Assembly: GCF_002834145.1 (NCBI RefSeq)
Contig: NZ_PHNT01000015.1
Coordinates: 34,188-98,187, forward strand
Direction: 5' to 3'
From: Roseovarius salinarum
GTDB taxonomy: Bacteria > Pseudomonadota > Alphaproteobacteria > Rhodobacterales > Rhodobacteraceae
Length of the DNA stretch: 64,000 bases
Within the stretch, counting starts at the first letter, position 1, and each line of letters starts with the position of its first letter. The notes below the pieces were generated by a model. The model saw nothing but the letters and a program-made list of their open reading frames with translations. It made no database searches and was not told the DNA's origin. The position numbers and the translations under genes are program-made. Below, piece after piece: positions 33,710 through 42,730 of this stretch.

Positions 33710-36577
33710 ATGAGCAACAGCAGCAGCCTACTTCCCATCATCGCGATCCTGCCGTTTCTCGGGGCCCTGATCCCGGGGGTCATGATCCGTGCCGGCCGGA
33801 CGGCCTGTGCCACCTTCACGGCCCTGCCCACGTTGATCGCGCTGGTGATGCTGGCGGTGCTCGCGCCGCAGGTCCTGCAGGGCGGGGTTGTCCAGACCGA
33901 GATCGCGTGGCTGCCGCAGCTGGGCCTGTCGGTGGCGTTCTTCCTCGACGGGCTGGGGTTGCTGTTCGCGGCGATGATCCTGGGCGTGGGGCTGCTGATC
34001 ACGCTTTATGCCCGCTACTACCTGTCGGGCGAGGACCCGATGGGCCAGTTCTACGTCTACCTGCTGCTGTTCCAGGGGGCGATGCTGGGCATCGTGATTT
34101 CCGACAACATCCTGCTGTTGCTCATCTTCTGGGAACTCACCAGCCTGTCGTCCTTCCTGCTGATCGGTTACTGGAAACACCTGCCCGAGGGACGCCAGGG
34201 CGCGCGCATGGCGCTGGCGGTGACCGGCGCGGGCGGGCTGGCGATGATCGGGGGGATGCTGATCCTCGGCGACATCGCCGGCAGCTACAACCTGACCGAC
34301 ATCCTCGACCAGGGCGAGGCGATCCGCGCGTCCGAGTGGTACCTGCCCGCGCTTGTCCTGATCCTGCTGGGCGCCTTCACCAAGTCGGCGCAGTTCCCGT
34401 TCCACTTCTGGCTGCCGCATGCCATGGCCGCGCCGACGCCGGTCAGCGCCTACCTGCACTCGGCCACGATGGTGAAGGCCGGCGTCTTCCTGATGGCGCG
34501 CATGTGGCCCGTGCTGTCGGGCACCGAGGCGTGGTTCTACATCGTGTCGATCGTCGGGCTGGTCACCATGGTGCTGGGCGCGCTGATCGCGCTGTTCAAG
34601 GACGACCTGAAGGCGCTGCTGGCGTTCTCGACCGTCTCGCACCTGGGCCTTCTGACCATGCTGCTGGGCTTCGGGACCGACAAGGCGGCGGTCGCGGCGG
34701 TGTTCCACATCATCAACCACCTGACGTTCAAGGCGGCGCTCTTCATGACCGCCGGGATCGTCGACCACGAAACCCACACGCGCGACATCAAGCGGCTGGG
34801 CGGGCTGGCGAAATTCATGCCGGTGACCGCCCTGATCGGCACCGTCGCGGCCCTGTCGATGGCGGGCATCCCGTTCTTCAACGGCTTCCTGTCGAAGGAG
34901 ATGATGCTCGAGGAGGCCTCGCACACCGGCTGGTTCGGCAACCCCTGGATCGTGCCGGCCCTGGCGACGCTTGGCGCGCTGCTGTCGGTGGCCTACTCCC
35001 TGCGATTCATCTTCCACGTCTTCGCCGGGCCGCCGCGCGACGACTACCCGGCCAAGCCGCACGATCCGCCGTTCGGCATGTATGCCGCGCCCGCCCTTCT
35101 GTGCGTGCTGGTGATGCTGATCGGCATCCTGCCTTGGGTGGCCGAGCCGGTGGTCACCGTCGCCGCCAGCGCGGTCACCGGGGCCGACCTGCACCCGCAT
35201 CTCAAGATCTGGCATGGCGTGACGCCGGCGCTGTTCATGTCGATCGTCGCCGTGCTGGGCGGTGCGGTGCTGCTGGCGATCCACCGTCCGCTGGACCGCG
35301 CGTGGCAGGACGCGCCGCGCCCCGAGGCGAAAGTGATCTTCGACGCGCTGGTGGGTGGCGCCGCGGGGCTGGCCCGGCGGGTCAGCGAGGCGCTGCACGA
35401 CGGCGCGATCAGCCGCTACCTCGCGATCTTCGTCGTCGCGACGGTCGCGCTGGGGGCGATCGCCGTATTTGACGGCGGGCTGGCACCGGCCACGCGCGCG
35501 CTGCTGCCGATTCCGCCGGTGGCGGCGGCGGGCTGGCTGCTGCTGATCGGGGCGACGGCGCTGATCGTCGTGAACCACCGCAACCGGTTCCGGGCGCTGG
35601 TCCTGCTGGGCGTGATCGGGCTGATGATCTCGGGCGGATTCGTTTACCTGTCGGCCCCCGACCTCGCGCTGACGCAGATCTCGGTCGAGACGGTGACCAT
35701 CATGCTGCTGCTGCTGGCGCTTCACTTCATGCCCAAGCATTCGCCGCGCGAAAGCGCGCCGGCCCGCCGACTGCGCGACGGGGCCATCGCGGTGATCGCC
35801 GGCGGCGGGGTCGCGACGCTGGCCATGATGTTCCTGACGCGCGATTTCTCGTCGATCTCGGAGTTCCACCTCGCCAATTCCTACAAGGGCGGCGGCGGCA
35901 CCAACGTGGTCAACGTGATCCTGGTGGATTTCCGGGGCTACGACACCTACGGCGAGATCATCGTCCTGGGGATCGCGGGGCTGACCATCTACGCACTGAT
36001 GGAGGCGCTGCTGAACGGGCCGGCCGCGCGGCGCCTGCGCGCGCGCGACTTCAGCCGGGACCGGTCGCGCGACCGGCATCCCCTGATGATGGTGGTGGGC
36101 ACGCGCGCGATGCTGCCGATCGCCACCATGGTGGGCATCTACATCTTCCTGCGCGGTCACAACCAGCCGGGCGGCGGCTTCGTCGCCGGGCTGGTGATCT
36201 CGATCGCGCTGCTGATGCAGTACATGGCATCGGGCTTCGGCTGGACCCAGACGCGCAAACGGATCGAGTACCACCTGATGATCGGCTGGGGCGTGGTGAT
36301 CGCCGGGCTGACGGGCGCGGCCGCCTGGCTGTTCGGCGAACCCTTCCTGACCAGCACGTTCGGGTATGTCCACTGGCCGCCGATCGAGGAATTCGAACTG
36401 GCCTCGGCGATGGCCTTCGACCTCGGCGTGTTCCTGACGGTGCTGGGCGCGGTGATGCTCATGCTCTACAGCCTGTCGCGCATCGCGCGCTACGCCGGCG
36501 AGTCGGTGAACGTCGAACCGATGGATTACGACCCGTCGCTGAAACGCAACATCAAGACACCGCGGGAGGACGGCTGA
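33710..36577 (+). CDS. mrpA: Na+/H+ antiporter subunit MrpA, fused to MrpB
   Basis: A 955-aa polytopic membrane protein. The N-terminal part is NuoL/MrpA-like (LLLLIFWELTSLSSFLLIGY, GAFTKSAQFPFHFWLPHAMA, PTPVSAYLHSATMVKAGVFL, FHIINHLTFKAALFMTAGIV, MAGIPFFNGFLSKEMML). A MbhD-like segment follows at about 620-690 (SAPDLALTQISVETVTIMLL). From about residue 790 the sequence is MrpB (RAMLPIATMVGIYIFLRGHN, QPGGGFVAGLVISIALLMQY). A fused MrpA/B is typical of alphaproteobacterial (Pha/Mrp) systems. It forms the proton channel part of a hetero-oligomeric complex that exports Na+ (or K+) in exchange for H+. ATG at 33710 chosen over much longer readings with non-membrane leaders. TGATG overlap with mrpC. 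Confidence 0.94.
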   Translation: MSNSSSLLPIIAILPFLGALIPGVMIRAGRTACATFTALPTLIALVMLAVLAPQVLQGGVVQTEIAWLPQLGLSVAFFLDGLGLLFAAMILGVGLLITLYARYYLSGEDPMGQFYVYLLLFQGAMLGIVISDNILLLLIFWELTSLSSFLLIGYWKHLPEGRQGARMALAVTGAGGLAMIGGMLILGDIAGSYNLTDILDQGEAIRASEWYLPALVLILLGAFTKSAQFPFHFWLPHAMAAPTPVSAYLHSATMVKAGVFLMARMWPVLSGTEAWFYIVSIVGLVTMVLGALIALFKDDLKALLAFSTVSHLGLLTMLLGFGTDKAAVAAVFHIINHLTFKAALFMTAGIVDHETHTRDIKRLGGLAKFMPVTALIGTVAALSMAGIPFFNGFLSKEMMLEEASHTGWFGNPWIVPALATLGALLSVAYSLRFIFHVFAGPPRDDYPAKPHDPPFGMYAAPALLCVLVMLIGILPWVAEPVVTVAASAVTGADLHPHLKIWHGVTPALFMSIVAVLGGAVLLAIHRPLDRAWQDAPRPEAKVIFDALVGGAAGLARRVSEALHDGAISRYLAIFVVATVALGAIAVFDGGLAPATRALLPIPPVAAAGWLLLIGATALIVVNHRNRFRALVLLGVIGLMISGGFVYLSAPDLALTQISVETVTIMLLLLALHFMPKHSPRESAPARRLRDGAIAVIAGGGVATLAMMFLTRDFSSISEFHLANSYKGGGGTNVVNVILVDFRGYDTYGEIIVLGIAGLTIYALMEALLNGPAARRLRARDFSRDRSRDRHPLMMVVGTRAMLPIATMVGIYIFLRGHNQPGGGFVAGLVISIALLMQYMASGFGWTQTRKRIEYHLMIGWGVVIAGLTGAAAWLFGEPFLTSTFGYVHWPPIEEFELASAMAFDLGVFLTVLGAVMLMLYSLSRIARYAGESVNVEPMDYDPSLKRNIKTPREDG

Positions 36578-36939
36578 TGGAAGTGGTTGTCGCAAGTTCC
36601 GTGGGCGTGCTGACGGCCGCCGGGGTCTATCTGATCCTGCGGATGCGCGCTTTCCCCGTCATCATCGGGCTGTCGCTGCTGACCTACGCCGTCAACGTGT
36701 TCCTGTTCTCCACAGGGCGGCTGGCCATCAACGCGCCACCCGTTCTGAACAAGTACGCCGACGTGCCCTACTCCGACCCGCTCCCGCAGGCGCTGGTGCT
36801 GACGGCGATCGTGATCTCCTTCGGCATGACAGCCGTCCTGGTGATGATCGCGCTGGGCGCCTACCTCGAGGCGGATCATGACCGCATCGATATGGGCGAG
36901 GACGAGGCGGAGGCAGCCGAGAAGGAAAGCGGCGCATGA
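36577..36939 (+). CDS. mrpC: Na+/H+ antiporter subunit MrpC
   Basis: A 120-aa NuoK-like protein with three membrane helices (about 3-22, 27-45, 70-94). Family text: VGVLTAAGVYLILRMRAFPV, IIGLSLLTYAVNVFLFSTGR, YSDPLPQALVLTAIVISFGM. The charged C-terminal tail (DHDRIDMGEDEAEAAEKE) is acidic. Overlaps mrpA (TGATG) and mrpD (ATGA), so translation is coupled. Full length for the family. Confidence 0.94.
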   Translation: MEVVVASSVGVLTAAGVYLILRMRAFPVIIGLSLLTYAVNVFLFSTGRLAINAPPVLNKYADVPYSDPLPQALVLTAIVISFGMTAVLVMIALGAYLEADHDRIDMGEDEAEAAEKESGA

Positions 36940-38477
36940 GTCACTGGATCATCGCACCGGTCGTTCTGCCGGCCCTGCTGGCGCCGATCATCGCCTTCGT
37001 GATGCGACACGACATCGTGCTGGCGCGCGCGGCCTCGTTTACCGGCACCGTGGCCCTGGCGGCGATCGCGGTCGGGCTGACGGTCGCCGCGGCCGGTGGC
37101 GAGACCTTCGTCTACGAACTGGGCGACTGGCCGGCCCCCTTCGGGATCGTGCTGGTCCTCGACCGGCTGTCGGCGATGATGCTGCTGCTGACATCGGTCC
37201 TTGCGCTGATCGTGCTGACCCACGCGGCCGCCTCGGGGTGGGATGCGCGCGGTCGGCATTTCCACGCGCTGTTCCAGTTCCAGCTGATGGGCATCTGCGG
37301 CGCATTCCTGACCGGCGACGCCTTCAACCTGTTCGTGTTCTTCGAGGTGCTGCTCATCGCCTCCTACGGGCTGATGATCCACGGCGGCGGGCGCGTGCGG
37401 CTGCAGGCGGGGCTGCAATACGTGGTGATGAACCTTGCCGGGTCCACCCTGTTCCTGTTCGCGCTGGGCACGCTCTATGCCACCACCGGCACGCTGAACA
37501 TCGCCGACCTTGCCGTCAAGGTGGGCGAGATGCCGGTGGACGAGGCCGCGCTGGTCCGCGTCGCGGCGATCCTTCTGATGATCGTCTTCGCGATCAAGGC
37601 GGCGCTGTTTCCCGTGCAGTTCTGGCTGCCGGGCACCTACTCGAACGCGCCTGCGCCGGTGGCCGCGCTGTTCGCGATCATGACGAAGGTGGGCGGCTAC
37701 GCGATCATCCGCATCCACACCATCGTGTTCGGGCCGGACACCGCGGCGCTTGGCGACCTGATCGGCACATGGCTCATGCCTGCGGCCGTGGTCACGCTGG
37801 CGGTGGGCGCGCTGGGCGTGCTGGGGGCACGGCGGCTGATGCCGCTTGTGTCCTTTGCCGTCGTCGGGTCGATGGGCACGATGATGATCGCCGTGTCGGC
37901 CTTCACGCCCGCCGCGACCACCGCCGCGCTCTACTACGTCGTGCATTCCACCTTTGCCGGCGCGGCGCTGTTCCTGCTGGCGGATCTGGTGATCTCGCGC
38001 AGGGCGGCGGGCGACCGGCTGTCCACGCAGGTGCCCACCGTGCAGAACGGGTTGTTCGCGGCGCTCTTCTTCGCCGCGGCCGTGGGGATGGCGGGCATGC
38101 CGCCGCTGAGCGGCTTCCTTGGCAAGCTGGTGATCCTCGACGCCATGCAGCCCACGCCACAGATGGCCACGGCGTTCGCGGCGATTCTTGTCGCCTCTCT
38201 GCTGATCATCGTCGGCTTCGCCCGTGCCGGCAGCACGCTGTTCTGGAAATCCACCGCGCTGGCCACGCGGGCCGGCGGCACCGACCAGCAAGCACAGGGG
38301 GCGGCGCGCGGCGCCGGCGCGCTCGAGGTGGCGCCGACCATGGCGGCCGTCGCGGCCCTTGCCGGGTTGTCCGCCTTCGCGGGGCCGGTCACGGGCTACA
38401 TGGAGGCCGCCGCGGCGCAACTCTACGACAGCACCGGCTATATCGAGGCGGTGCTGGGCCAGGGCACGGAGGGCTGA
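36936..38477 (+). CDS. mrpD: Na+/H+ antiporter subunit MrpD
   Basis: A 513-aa NuoN/NuoM-like subunit with about 14 helices and one of the two proton-pumping modules of the complex. Motifs: GDAFNLFVFFEVLLIASYGL, QYVVMNLAGSTLFLFALGTL, AIKAALFPVQFWLPGTYSNA (with Lys conserved in the proton path), PAPVAALFAIMTKVGGYAII, and VGMAGMPPLSGFLGKLVILD. The C-terminal tail is longer and Ala/Gly-rich (about 440-470). Overlaps mrpC by ATGA and precedes mrpE by 3 bp. Confidence 0.94.
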   Translation: MSHWIIAPVVLPALLAPIIAFVMRHDIVLARAASFTGTVALAAIAVGLTVAAAGGETFVYELGDWPAPFGIVLVLDRLSAMMLLLTSVLALIVLTHAAASGWDARGRHFHALFQFQLMGICGAFLTGDAFNLFVFFEVLLIASYGLMIHGGGRVRLQAGLQYVVMNLAGSTLFLFALGTLYATTGTLNIADLAVKVGEMPVDEAALVRVAAILLMIVFAIKAALFPVQFWLPGTYSNAPAPVAALFAIMTKVGGYAIIRIHTIVFGPDTAALGDLIGTWLMPAAVVTLAVGALGVLGARRLMPLVSFAVVGSMGTMMIAVSAFTPAATTAALYYVVHSTFAGAALFLLADLVISRRAAGDRLSTQVPTVQNGLFAALFFAAAVGMAGMPPLSGFLGKLVILDAMQPTPQMATAFAAILVASLLIIVGFARAGSTLFWKSTALATRAGGTDQQAQGAARGAGALEVAPTMAAVAALAGLSAFAGPVTGYMEAAAAQLYDSTGYIEAVLGQGTEG

Positions 38478-38480
38478 GCG

Positions 38481-38972
38481 ATGCTGAAACGTGTCTTTCC
38501 CCACCCCCTGCTGAGCGTGACCCTGACCGTTGTCTGGCTCGCGCTGGTCAACAAGGTGACACTGGGCAACCTGATCCTGGGCGGCATTCTCGGGATCATC
38601 GTGCCGATCCTGACCGCGCCCTACTGGCCGCGCCGGCCCAAGGTCGGCCGCCCGCTGCGCGTCGTGGAATACGCCGCCATCGTGCTTTGGGACATCGTCG
38701 TGGCCAACGTGCAGGTGGCGCTGATCATCCTCTTCCGGCGCAATGCCGACATCCGTTCGCACTGGATCACGATCCCGCTCGAGATCACCTCGCCCGAGGC
38801 GATCACCACGCTGGCGGGCACGATCACCATGACGCCGGGGACGCTGTCGGCGATGCTGTCGGCCGACAGCGGCAGCATCCTGGTCCATTGCCTGCACACC
38901 GACGACCCCGACGGGGTGCGCGCCACCATCAAGAACCGCTACGAATGGCGCCTGAGGGAGATTTTCCAATGA
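38481..38972 (+). CDS. mrpE: Na+/H+ antiporter subunit MrpE
   Basis: A 163-aa membrane protein with two N-terminal helices (about 8-45) and a conserved cytoplasmic domain: LVNKVTLGNLILGGILGIIV, YAAIVLWDIVVANVQVALII, WITIPLEITSPEAITTLAGT, ITMTPGTLSAMLSADSGSIL, HCLHTDDPDG. It is needed for assembly or stability of the antiporter in other organisms. Its stop overlaps the mrpF start. Confidence 0.93.
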   Translation: MLKRVFPHPLLSVTLTVVWLALVNKVTLGNLILGGILGIIVPILTAPYWPRRPKVGRPLRVVEYAAIVLWDIVVANVQVALIILFRRNADIRSHWITIPLEITSPEAITTLAGTITMTPGTLSAMLSADSGSILVHCLHTDDPDGVRATIKNRYEWRLREIFQ

Positions 38973-39238
38973 TCACCTACGCCCTGATCTTCGCCTTCGG
39001 CTGTTTCGGGCTGGGCCTTCTTTTCAACCTGTGGCGGATCGCCACGGGCCCCGACACGGCCGACCGAATCCTCGCGCTGGACACCATGGTCATCAACGTG
39101 ATCGCGCTCCTGATCCTTTACGGGGTCTGGAAGGGCACGGCCGTCTATTACGAGGCGTCGATGCTGGTGGCGATGGTCGGTTTCGTCTCCACCGTGGCCT
39201 ACTGCCGCTTCGTGTTGCGCGGCGACATCATCGAATAA
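38969..39238 (+). CDS. mrpF: Na+/H+ antiporter subunit MrpF
   Basis: An 89-aa protein with three helices and the MrpF hallmark NLWRIATGPDTADRILALDT followed by MVINVIALLILYGVWKGTAV and MLVAMVGFVSTVAYCRFV. The ATG at 38969 overlaps the mrpE stop by four bases and has GGGAG about 8 bases upstream. Followed after 9 bp by mrpG. Confidence 0.93.
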   Translation: MITYALIFAFGCFGLGLLFNLWRIATGPDTADRILALDTMVINVIALLILYGVWKGTAVYYEASMLVAMVGFVSTVAYCRFVLRGDIIE

Positions 39239-39247
39239 GGGGGCGAC

Positions 39248-39628
39248 ATGGCACTGGCATCCGAGATACTTGTTTCCTTCTTCCTGGTCGTGGCGGGCAT
39301 ATTCGGGTTCGTGGGCTCGTTCGGCCTGCTGAAGCTGCGCCACACGATGCAGCGGCTGCACGCGCCCACCAAGGCCACGACGCTTGGGGTTGGCGGGGTG
39401 CTCATCGCCTCGATGCTCTATTTCCTGTTGGTAAAGGGCACGTTTTCCTTCCACGAACTCCTGATCACGCTGTTCCTGTTCCTCACCGCGCCGATCAGCG
39501 CGCATTTCGTCGCCAAGACCTTCATGCAGGCCAACGTGCGCCACGAGGACCTGCCGGACACCGAGCGTGACTACGGCTGGTCGGTCTACGACGACCCGCC
39601 GCCCGAGCCGGACACCGCGGGCAAGTGA
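39248..39628 (+). CDS. mrpG: Na+/H+ antiporter subunit MrpG
   Basis: A 126-aa protein with three helices and the family signature GIFGFVGSFGLLKLRHTMQR then LHAPTKATTLGVGGVLIASM and LFLFLTAPISAHFVAKTFMQ. The C-terminal hydrophilic tail ends PPPEPDTAGK. It completes a full seven-subunit operon in the canonical ABCDEFG order and is convergent, with a 7-bp gap, with the XRE regulator. Confidence 0.93.
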   Translation: MALASEILVSFFLVVAGIFGFVGSFGLLKLRHTMQRLHAPTKATTLGVGGVLIASMLYFLLVKGTFSFHELLITLFLFLTAPISAHFVAKTFMQANVRHEDLPDTERDYGWSVYDDPPPEPDTAGK

Positions 39629-39635
39629 GCCCCGC

Positions 39636-40448
39636 CTAGGGTTCGTCGACCTCCAGCACGCAGGAGTCCGGCGCGATCACGTTTTCCAGAAGCTCCAACG
39701 TCTCGGGGCGGATGCGGCCGCCGTCGGGGTGGAACAGCCCCGCCCGTTTCAGCGCCGAGCGCAGGTCGACGTCGCGGCCCAGGTATTCCAGAACAACCCG
39801 CGCGGCGGCGGGCTTGCGCCCGCGTCCCGTCGGCCCGCCCGTCTGGATGCCTACCAGCCGGTCCACGCGTGGCCGGTGGCGCGGGTAAAGGGTGGCCTGA
39901 GTGATGGAGCCGCATTCCATCGTCTCGTACTCGAGAATCTGGATCCGGTCGGCCAGGTTGAAGACGACGCCCGCGTACTTGCTCAGGTCGAAGGCCACGC
40001 CGGTGTCCGGGTCGCGCAGGATCTCGATGTTCTTCCAGTAATACTTGCCGTCCTCGCGGGTGATCGAGGCGACGGACCGCATGATCAGCCCGGTATTCCC
40101 GAAGGAATAGAAATACCTGAAGTAGTAGCCGCGATACTTGTCGAGGTTCTGGCTTTCCCGGTAGAGGCGTTCGAGATGCTGCAGCGGCTTGCGCAGCTCG
40201 GCGTTCTGCACGGGTTTGCGCCGCAGCACGATGAGATCCTCGAAATCCCCGGGCTCCAGCAGAAGCTCGGCCTCGGTCACGCCGAAGAAATCGCAGATGC
40301 GCCGCATGTTGCTGCGCGACGGACGTGTCTGGCCGCTGAGATACTTGTTGAACTGCTGCCGGTTGATCTTCAGCTGCCGGCAGATCTCGGCCACCGAACG
40401 GTGGTAGCTGCACAGCAGGGACAGGTTGGTCTTGAATCCGTCTTCCAT
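39636..40448 (-). CDS. XRE-family helix-turn-helix transcriptional regulator
   Basis: A 270-aa protein with an N-terminal HTH_3 domain (about 1-62: LLCSYHRSVAEICRQLKINR, QQFNKYLSGQTRPSRSNMRR, ICDFFGVTEAELLLEP) and a 200-residue C-terminal region of unknown fold that is rich in aromatic residues (YRGYYFRYFYSFGNTGLIMR, YYWKNIEILRDPDTG). It is divergent, by 137 bp, from the CocE/ABC transporter operon and is the obvious candidate to regulate it. The effector is unknown. Start at 40448 gives an HTH at the very N-terminus as in relatives; further upstream sequence is not family-like. Confidence 0.82.
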   Translation of the reverse strand: MEDGFKTNLSLLCSYHRSVAEICRQLKINRQQFNKYLSGQTRPSRSNMRRICDFFGVTEAELLLEPGDFEDLIVLRRKPVQNAELRKPLQHLERLYRESQNLDKYRGYYFRYFYSFGNTGLIMRSVASITREDGKYYWKNIEILRDPDTGVAFDLSKYAGVVFNLADRIQILEYETMECGSITQATLYPRHRPRVDRLVGIQTGGPTGRGRKPAAARVVLEYLGRDVDLRSALKRAGLFHPDGGRIRPETLELLENVIAPDSCVLEVDEP

Positions 40449-40585
40449 GAACTTGCCGCCATTTGACGCTGATATGGTGTCAGGTCGCGAAGGTCTGCGC
40501 AATTGAAATCCGCCCGCATGGCAGGAAGGCTCGTGCGCGGCACGCCCCGACGGGCGGAAAACCACCCCACCGGCGGAGGGCAGAA

Positions 40586-42607
40586 ATGACACAGGTGGAA
40601 AGCTTTCCCTGCGAGATCACGGAAATGCGGCACGTCGAGATCCCGATGGCCGACGGCTGCAAGCTGGCGGCGCGGATCTGGATGCCCAGCGACGCCCACG
40701 CGGTGCCGGTTCCGGCGATCCTGGAATACATTCCCTACCGCAAGAACGACTTCACCGCCGAACGCGACATGACGATGCAGCCCTATCGCGCGGGCCACGG
40801 CTATGCCGCGGTGCGGCTGGATCTGCGCGGCGCGGGCGATTCCGAAGGCGTGATGGAGGACGAATACACCGAACAGGAGTTGCAGGACGGTTGCGAGGCC
40901 ATCGCGTGGATCGCCGCACAGGACTGGTGCGACGGCAACGTCGGCATGATCGGCATCTCGTGGGGCGGCTTCAACGGCCTTCAGATCGCCGCGCGGCAGC
41001 CCCCGGCGCTGAAATCGGTCATCACGCTGTGCTCGACCGACGACCGCTACGCCGACGACGTGCACTACATGGGCGGCTGCCTGCTGGGCGAACAGATCAG
41101 CTGGGCCTCGATCATGTTCGGGCGCAACACGCTTGCGCCGGATCCCGAGAACGTGGGCGACCGCTGGCGCGAGCTATGGCACGGGCGCCTGCGCGGCAGC
41201 GGCCTGTGGCTCAAGACCTGGACCGCGCACCAACGCCGCGACGATTACTGGAAGCACGGCTCGATATGCGAGGACTGGTCGGCCGTGAAGGTGCCGGTCT
41301 GGGCGATCTCGGGCTGGGCCGACGGCTATTGCCGGTCTGTGTTCCGCATCGTCGAGAACCTGCAGGCACCGGCCAAGGGGCTGATCGGGCCGTGGGCGCA
41401 CCGGTATCCGCACGTCGGCGAACCGGGGCCGGCGATCGGTTTCCTGCAGGAAGAGCTGCGCTGGTGGGATCACTGGCTCAAGGGGCAGTCCACCGGGATC
41501 ATGGAGGAACCCCGGCTGCAACTGTTCATGCAGGACAGCGCACCGCCGCGGGGGCACCACCTGGAGCGCCCGGGGCGCTGGATCGCCGAGCCGGCCTGGC
41601 CGTCGCCCAACGTGACACGCACCCCGTTCCACCTTGGCGCGGACGGCAGCCTCGACACGCAACCCGGCCGGGCACCCGGCCCCTGCACGCATCGCTCGCC
41701 GCTGTGGGTCGGGATGGCCTCCGGAAAATGGTGCGGCTACGCCACCGCAGGCGATTCCCCCGTCGACCAGCGACGCGAGGACGCGGGCAGCCTGTGCTTC
41801 GACACCGCCCCGCTGGAGGCCCCCCTGGAGATGGCCGGCGACGCGAACGTGAAACTGCGGGTGTCGGTGGACAGGCCGGTGGCCCAGCTTGCCGCGCGGA
41901 TGTGCGACGTTGCCCCCGACGGCGCGTCGACGCGGGTGTCCTTCGGTGTGTTCAACCTCACCCACCGAAACGGGCATGAAACCCCCGAACCGCTCGAACC
42001 CGGCAGGGTCTACGACGTCACGATCCCGATGAAGCATGTGGCCCAGCACTTCCCGGCCGGTCACAAGCTGCGGCTGGCGCTGTCGACCAGCTATTTCCCG
42101 ATGATCTGGCCCGCACCCGAACCGGTGACCGTGACGGTACACGCCGAGGGCAGCCACCTGGAACTGCCGGTGCGCGACGCCGCCCCCGAGGATTCCGCCA
42201 TTGGCGGGTTCCAGGACGTCCGCCACGCCACCCCCATGCGCACCGAGCCGCAGGAACCGCCCGACCGCTGGTTCGAGATCGTCGAGGACGCCGCTACCGG
42301 CCGGGCCGAGATGCGGGTCGCCAACGGTCAGGGCAAGGTGTACCATCCGGACACCGGGATCACCGTTCAGGAGCAGGGATACGAACGCTACACGATCGCC
42401 GGCGACGATCCGACCTCGGCCGAGGCCGAGACGCGCTGGATCTACGGCGTGGCGCGGGCCGATTGGCACGCGTGGTCGGAAACCTGGACGCGCATGACCG
42501 CCGACGAGACCGATTTCCACATCCAGGCGCGGCTCAAGGCGTGGGAGGGCGACGATCTGGTCGAAGAGATCGACTGGCACGAGAGCGTTCCGCGTGATCT
42601 GACATAA
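40586..42607 (+). CDS. CocE/NonD-family alpha/beta hydrolase (peptidase S15-like)
   Basis: A 673-aa hydrolase of the X-Pro dipeptidyl-peptidase/cocaine esterase superfamily. The nucleophile Ser is Ser125 in MIGISWGGFNG; the acid is probably the Asp in AISGWADGYCRSV, and the His is in LIGPWAHRYPHVG. The oxyanion-side motif YIPYRKNDF and the typical DLRGAGDSEG are present. The C-terminal half (about 345-560) is the jelly-roll domain (PLEMAGDANVKLRVSVDRPV, QHFPAGHKLRLALSTSYFP), with an additional C-terminal beta domain. No signal peptide, so it is cytoplasmic. GGAGG about 6 bases before the ATG fixes the start. It leads the ABC transporter operon and may cleave amide, ester or peptide substrates imported by it. 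Confidence 0.87.
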   Translation: MTQVESFPCEITEMRHVEIPMADGCKLAARIWMPSDAHAVPVPAILEYIPYRKNDFTAERDMTMQPYRAGHGYAAVRLDLRGAGDSEGVMEDEYTEQELQDGCEAIAWIAAQDWCDGNVGMIGISWGGFNGLQIAARQPPALKSVITLCSTDDRYADDVHYMGGCLLGEQISWASIMFGRNTLAPDPENVGDRWRELWHGRLRGSGLWLKTWTAHQRRDDYWKHGSICEDWSAVKVPVWAISGWADGYCRSVFRIVENLQAPAKGLIGPWAHRYPHVGEPGPAIGFLQEELRWWDHWLKGQSTGIMEEPRLQLFMQDSAPPRGHHLERPGRWIAEPAWPSPNVTRTPFHLGADGSLDTQPGRAPGPCTHRSPLWVGMASGKWCGYATAGDSPVDQRREDAGSLCFDTAPLEAPLEMAGDANVKLRVSVDRPVAQLAARMCDVAPDGASTRVSFGVFNLTHRNGHETPEPLEPGRVYDVTIPMKHVAQHFPAGHKLRLALSTSYFPMIWPAPEPVTVTVHAEGSHLELPVRDAAPEDSAIGGFQDVRHATPMRTEPQEPPDRWFEIVEDAATGRAEMRVANGQGKVYHPDTGITVQEQGYERYTIAGDDPTSAEAETRWIYGVARADWHAWSETWTRMTADETDFHIQARLKAWEGDDLVEEIDWHESVPRDLT

Positions 42608-42730
42608 TGACGCTCGAATTCGCGATTCATGCTTCACCTTGCGAAGGATTGCGAAATGGATCGCGCGTTCGCCGTGTGGCCAAATGGCGGCAACACGCAT
42701 CAAAACACGACAACGCACAGGGAGACTGAC

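Noticed and set aside
33728..36595. 955-codon minus-strand frame opposite mrpA
   Set aside because: Gln/His/Arg/Asp-rich text typical of the antisense of hydrophobic GC-rich genes; mrpA is certain.
40449..40585. TGAC...GTCA dyad in the divergent XRE/CocE region as an operator
   Set aside because: Only the outer four bases are symmetric; too weak to report as a site.
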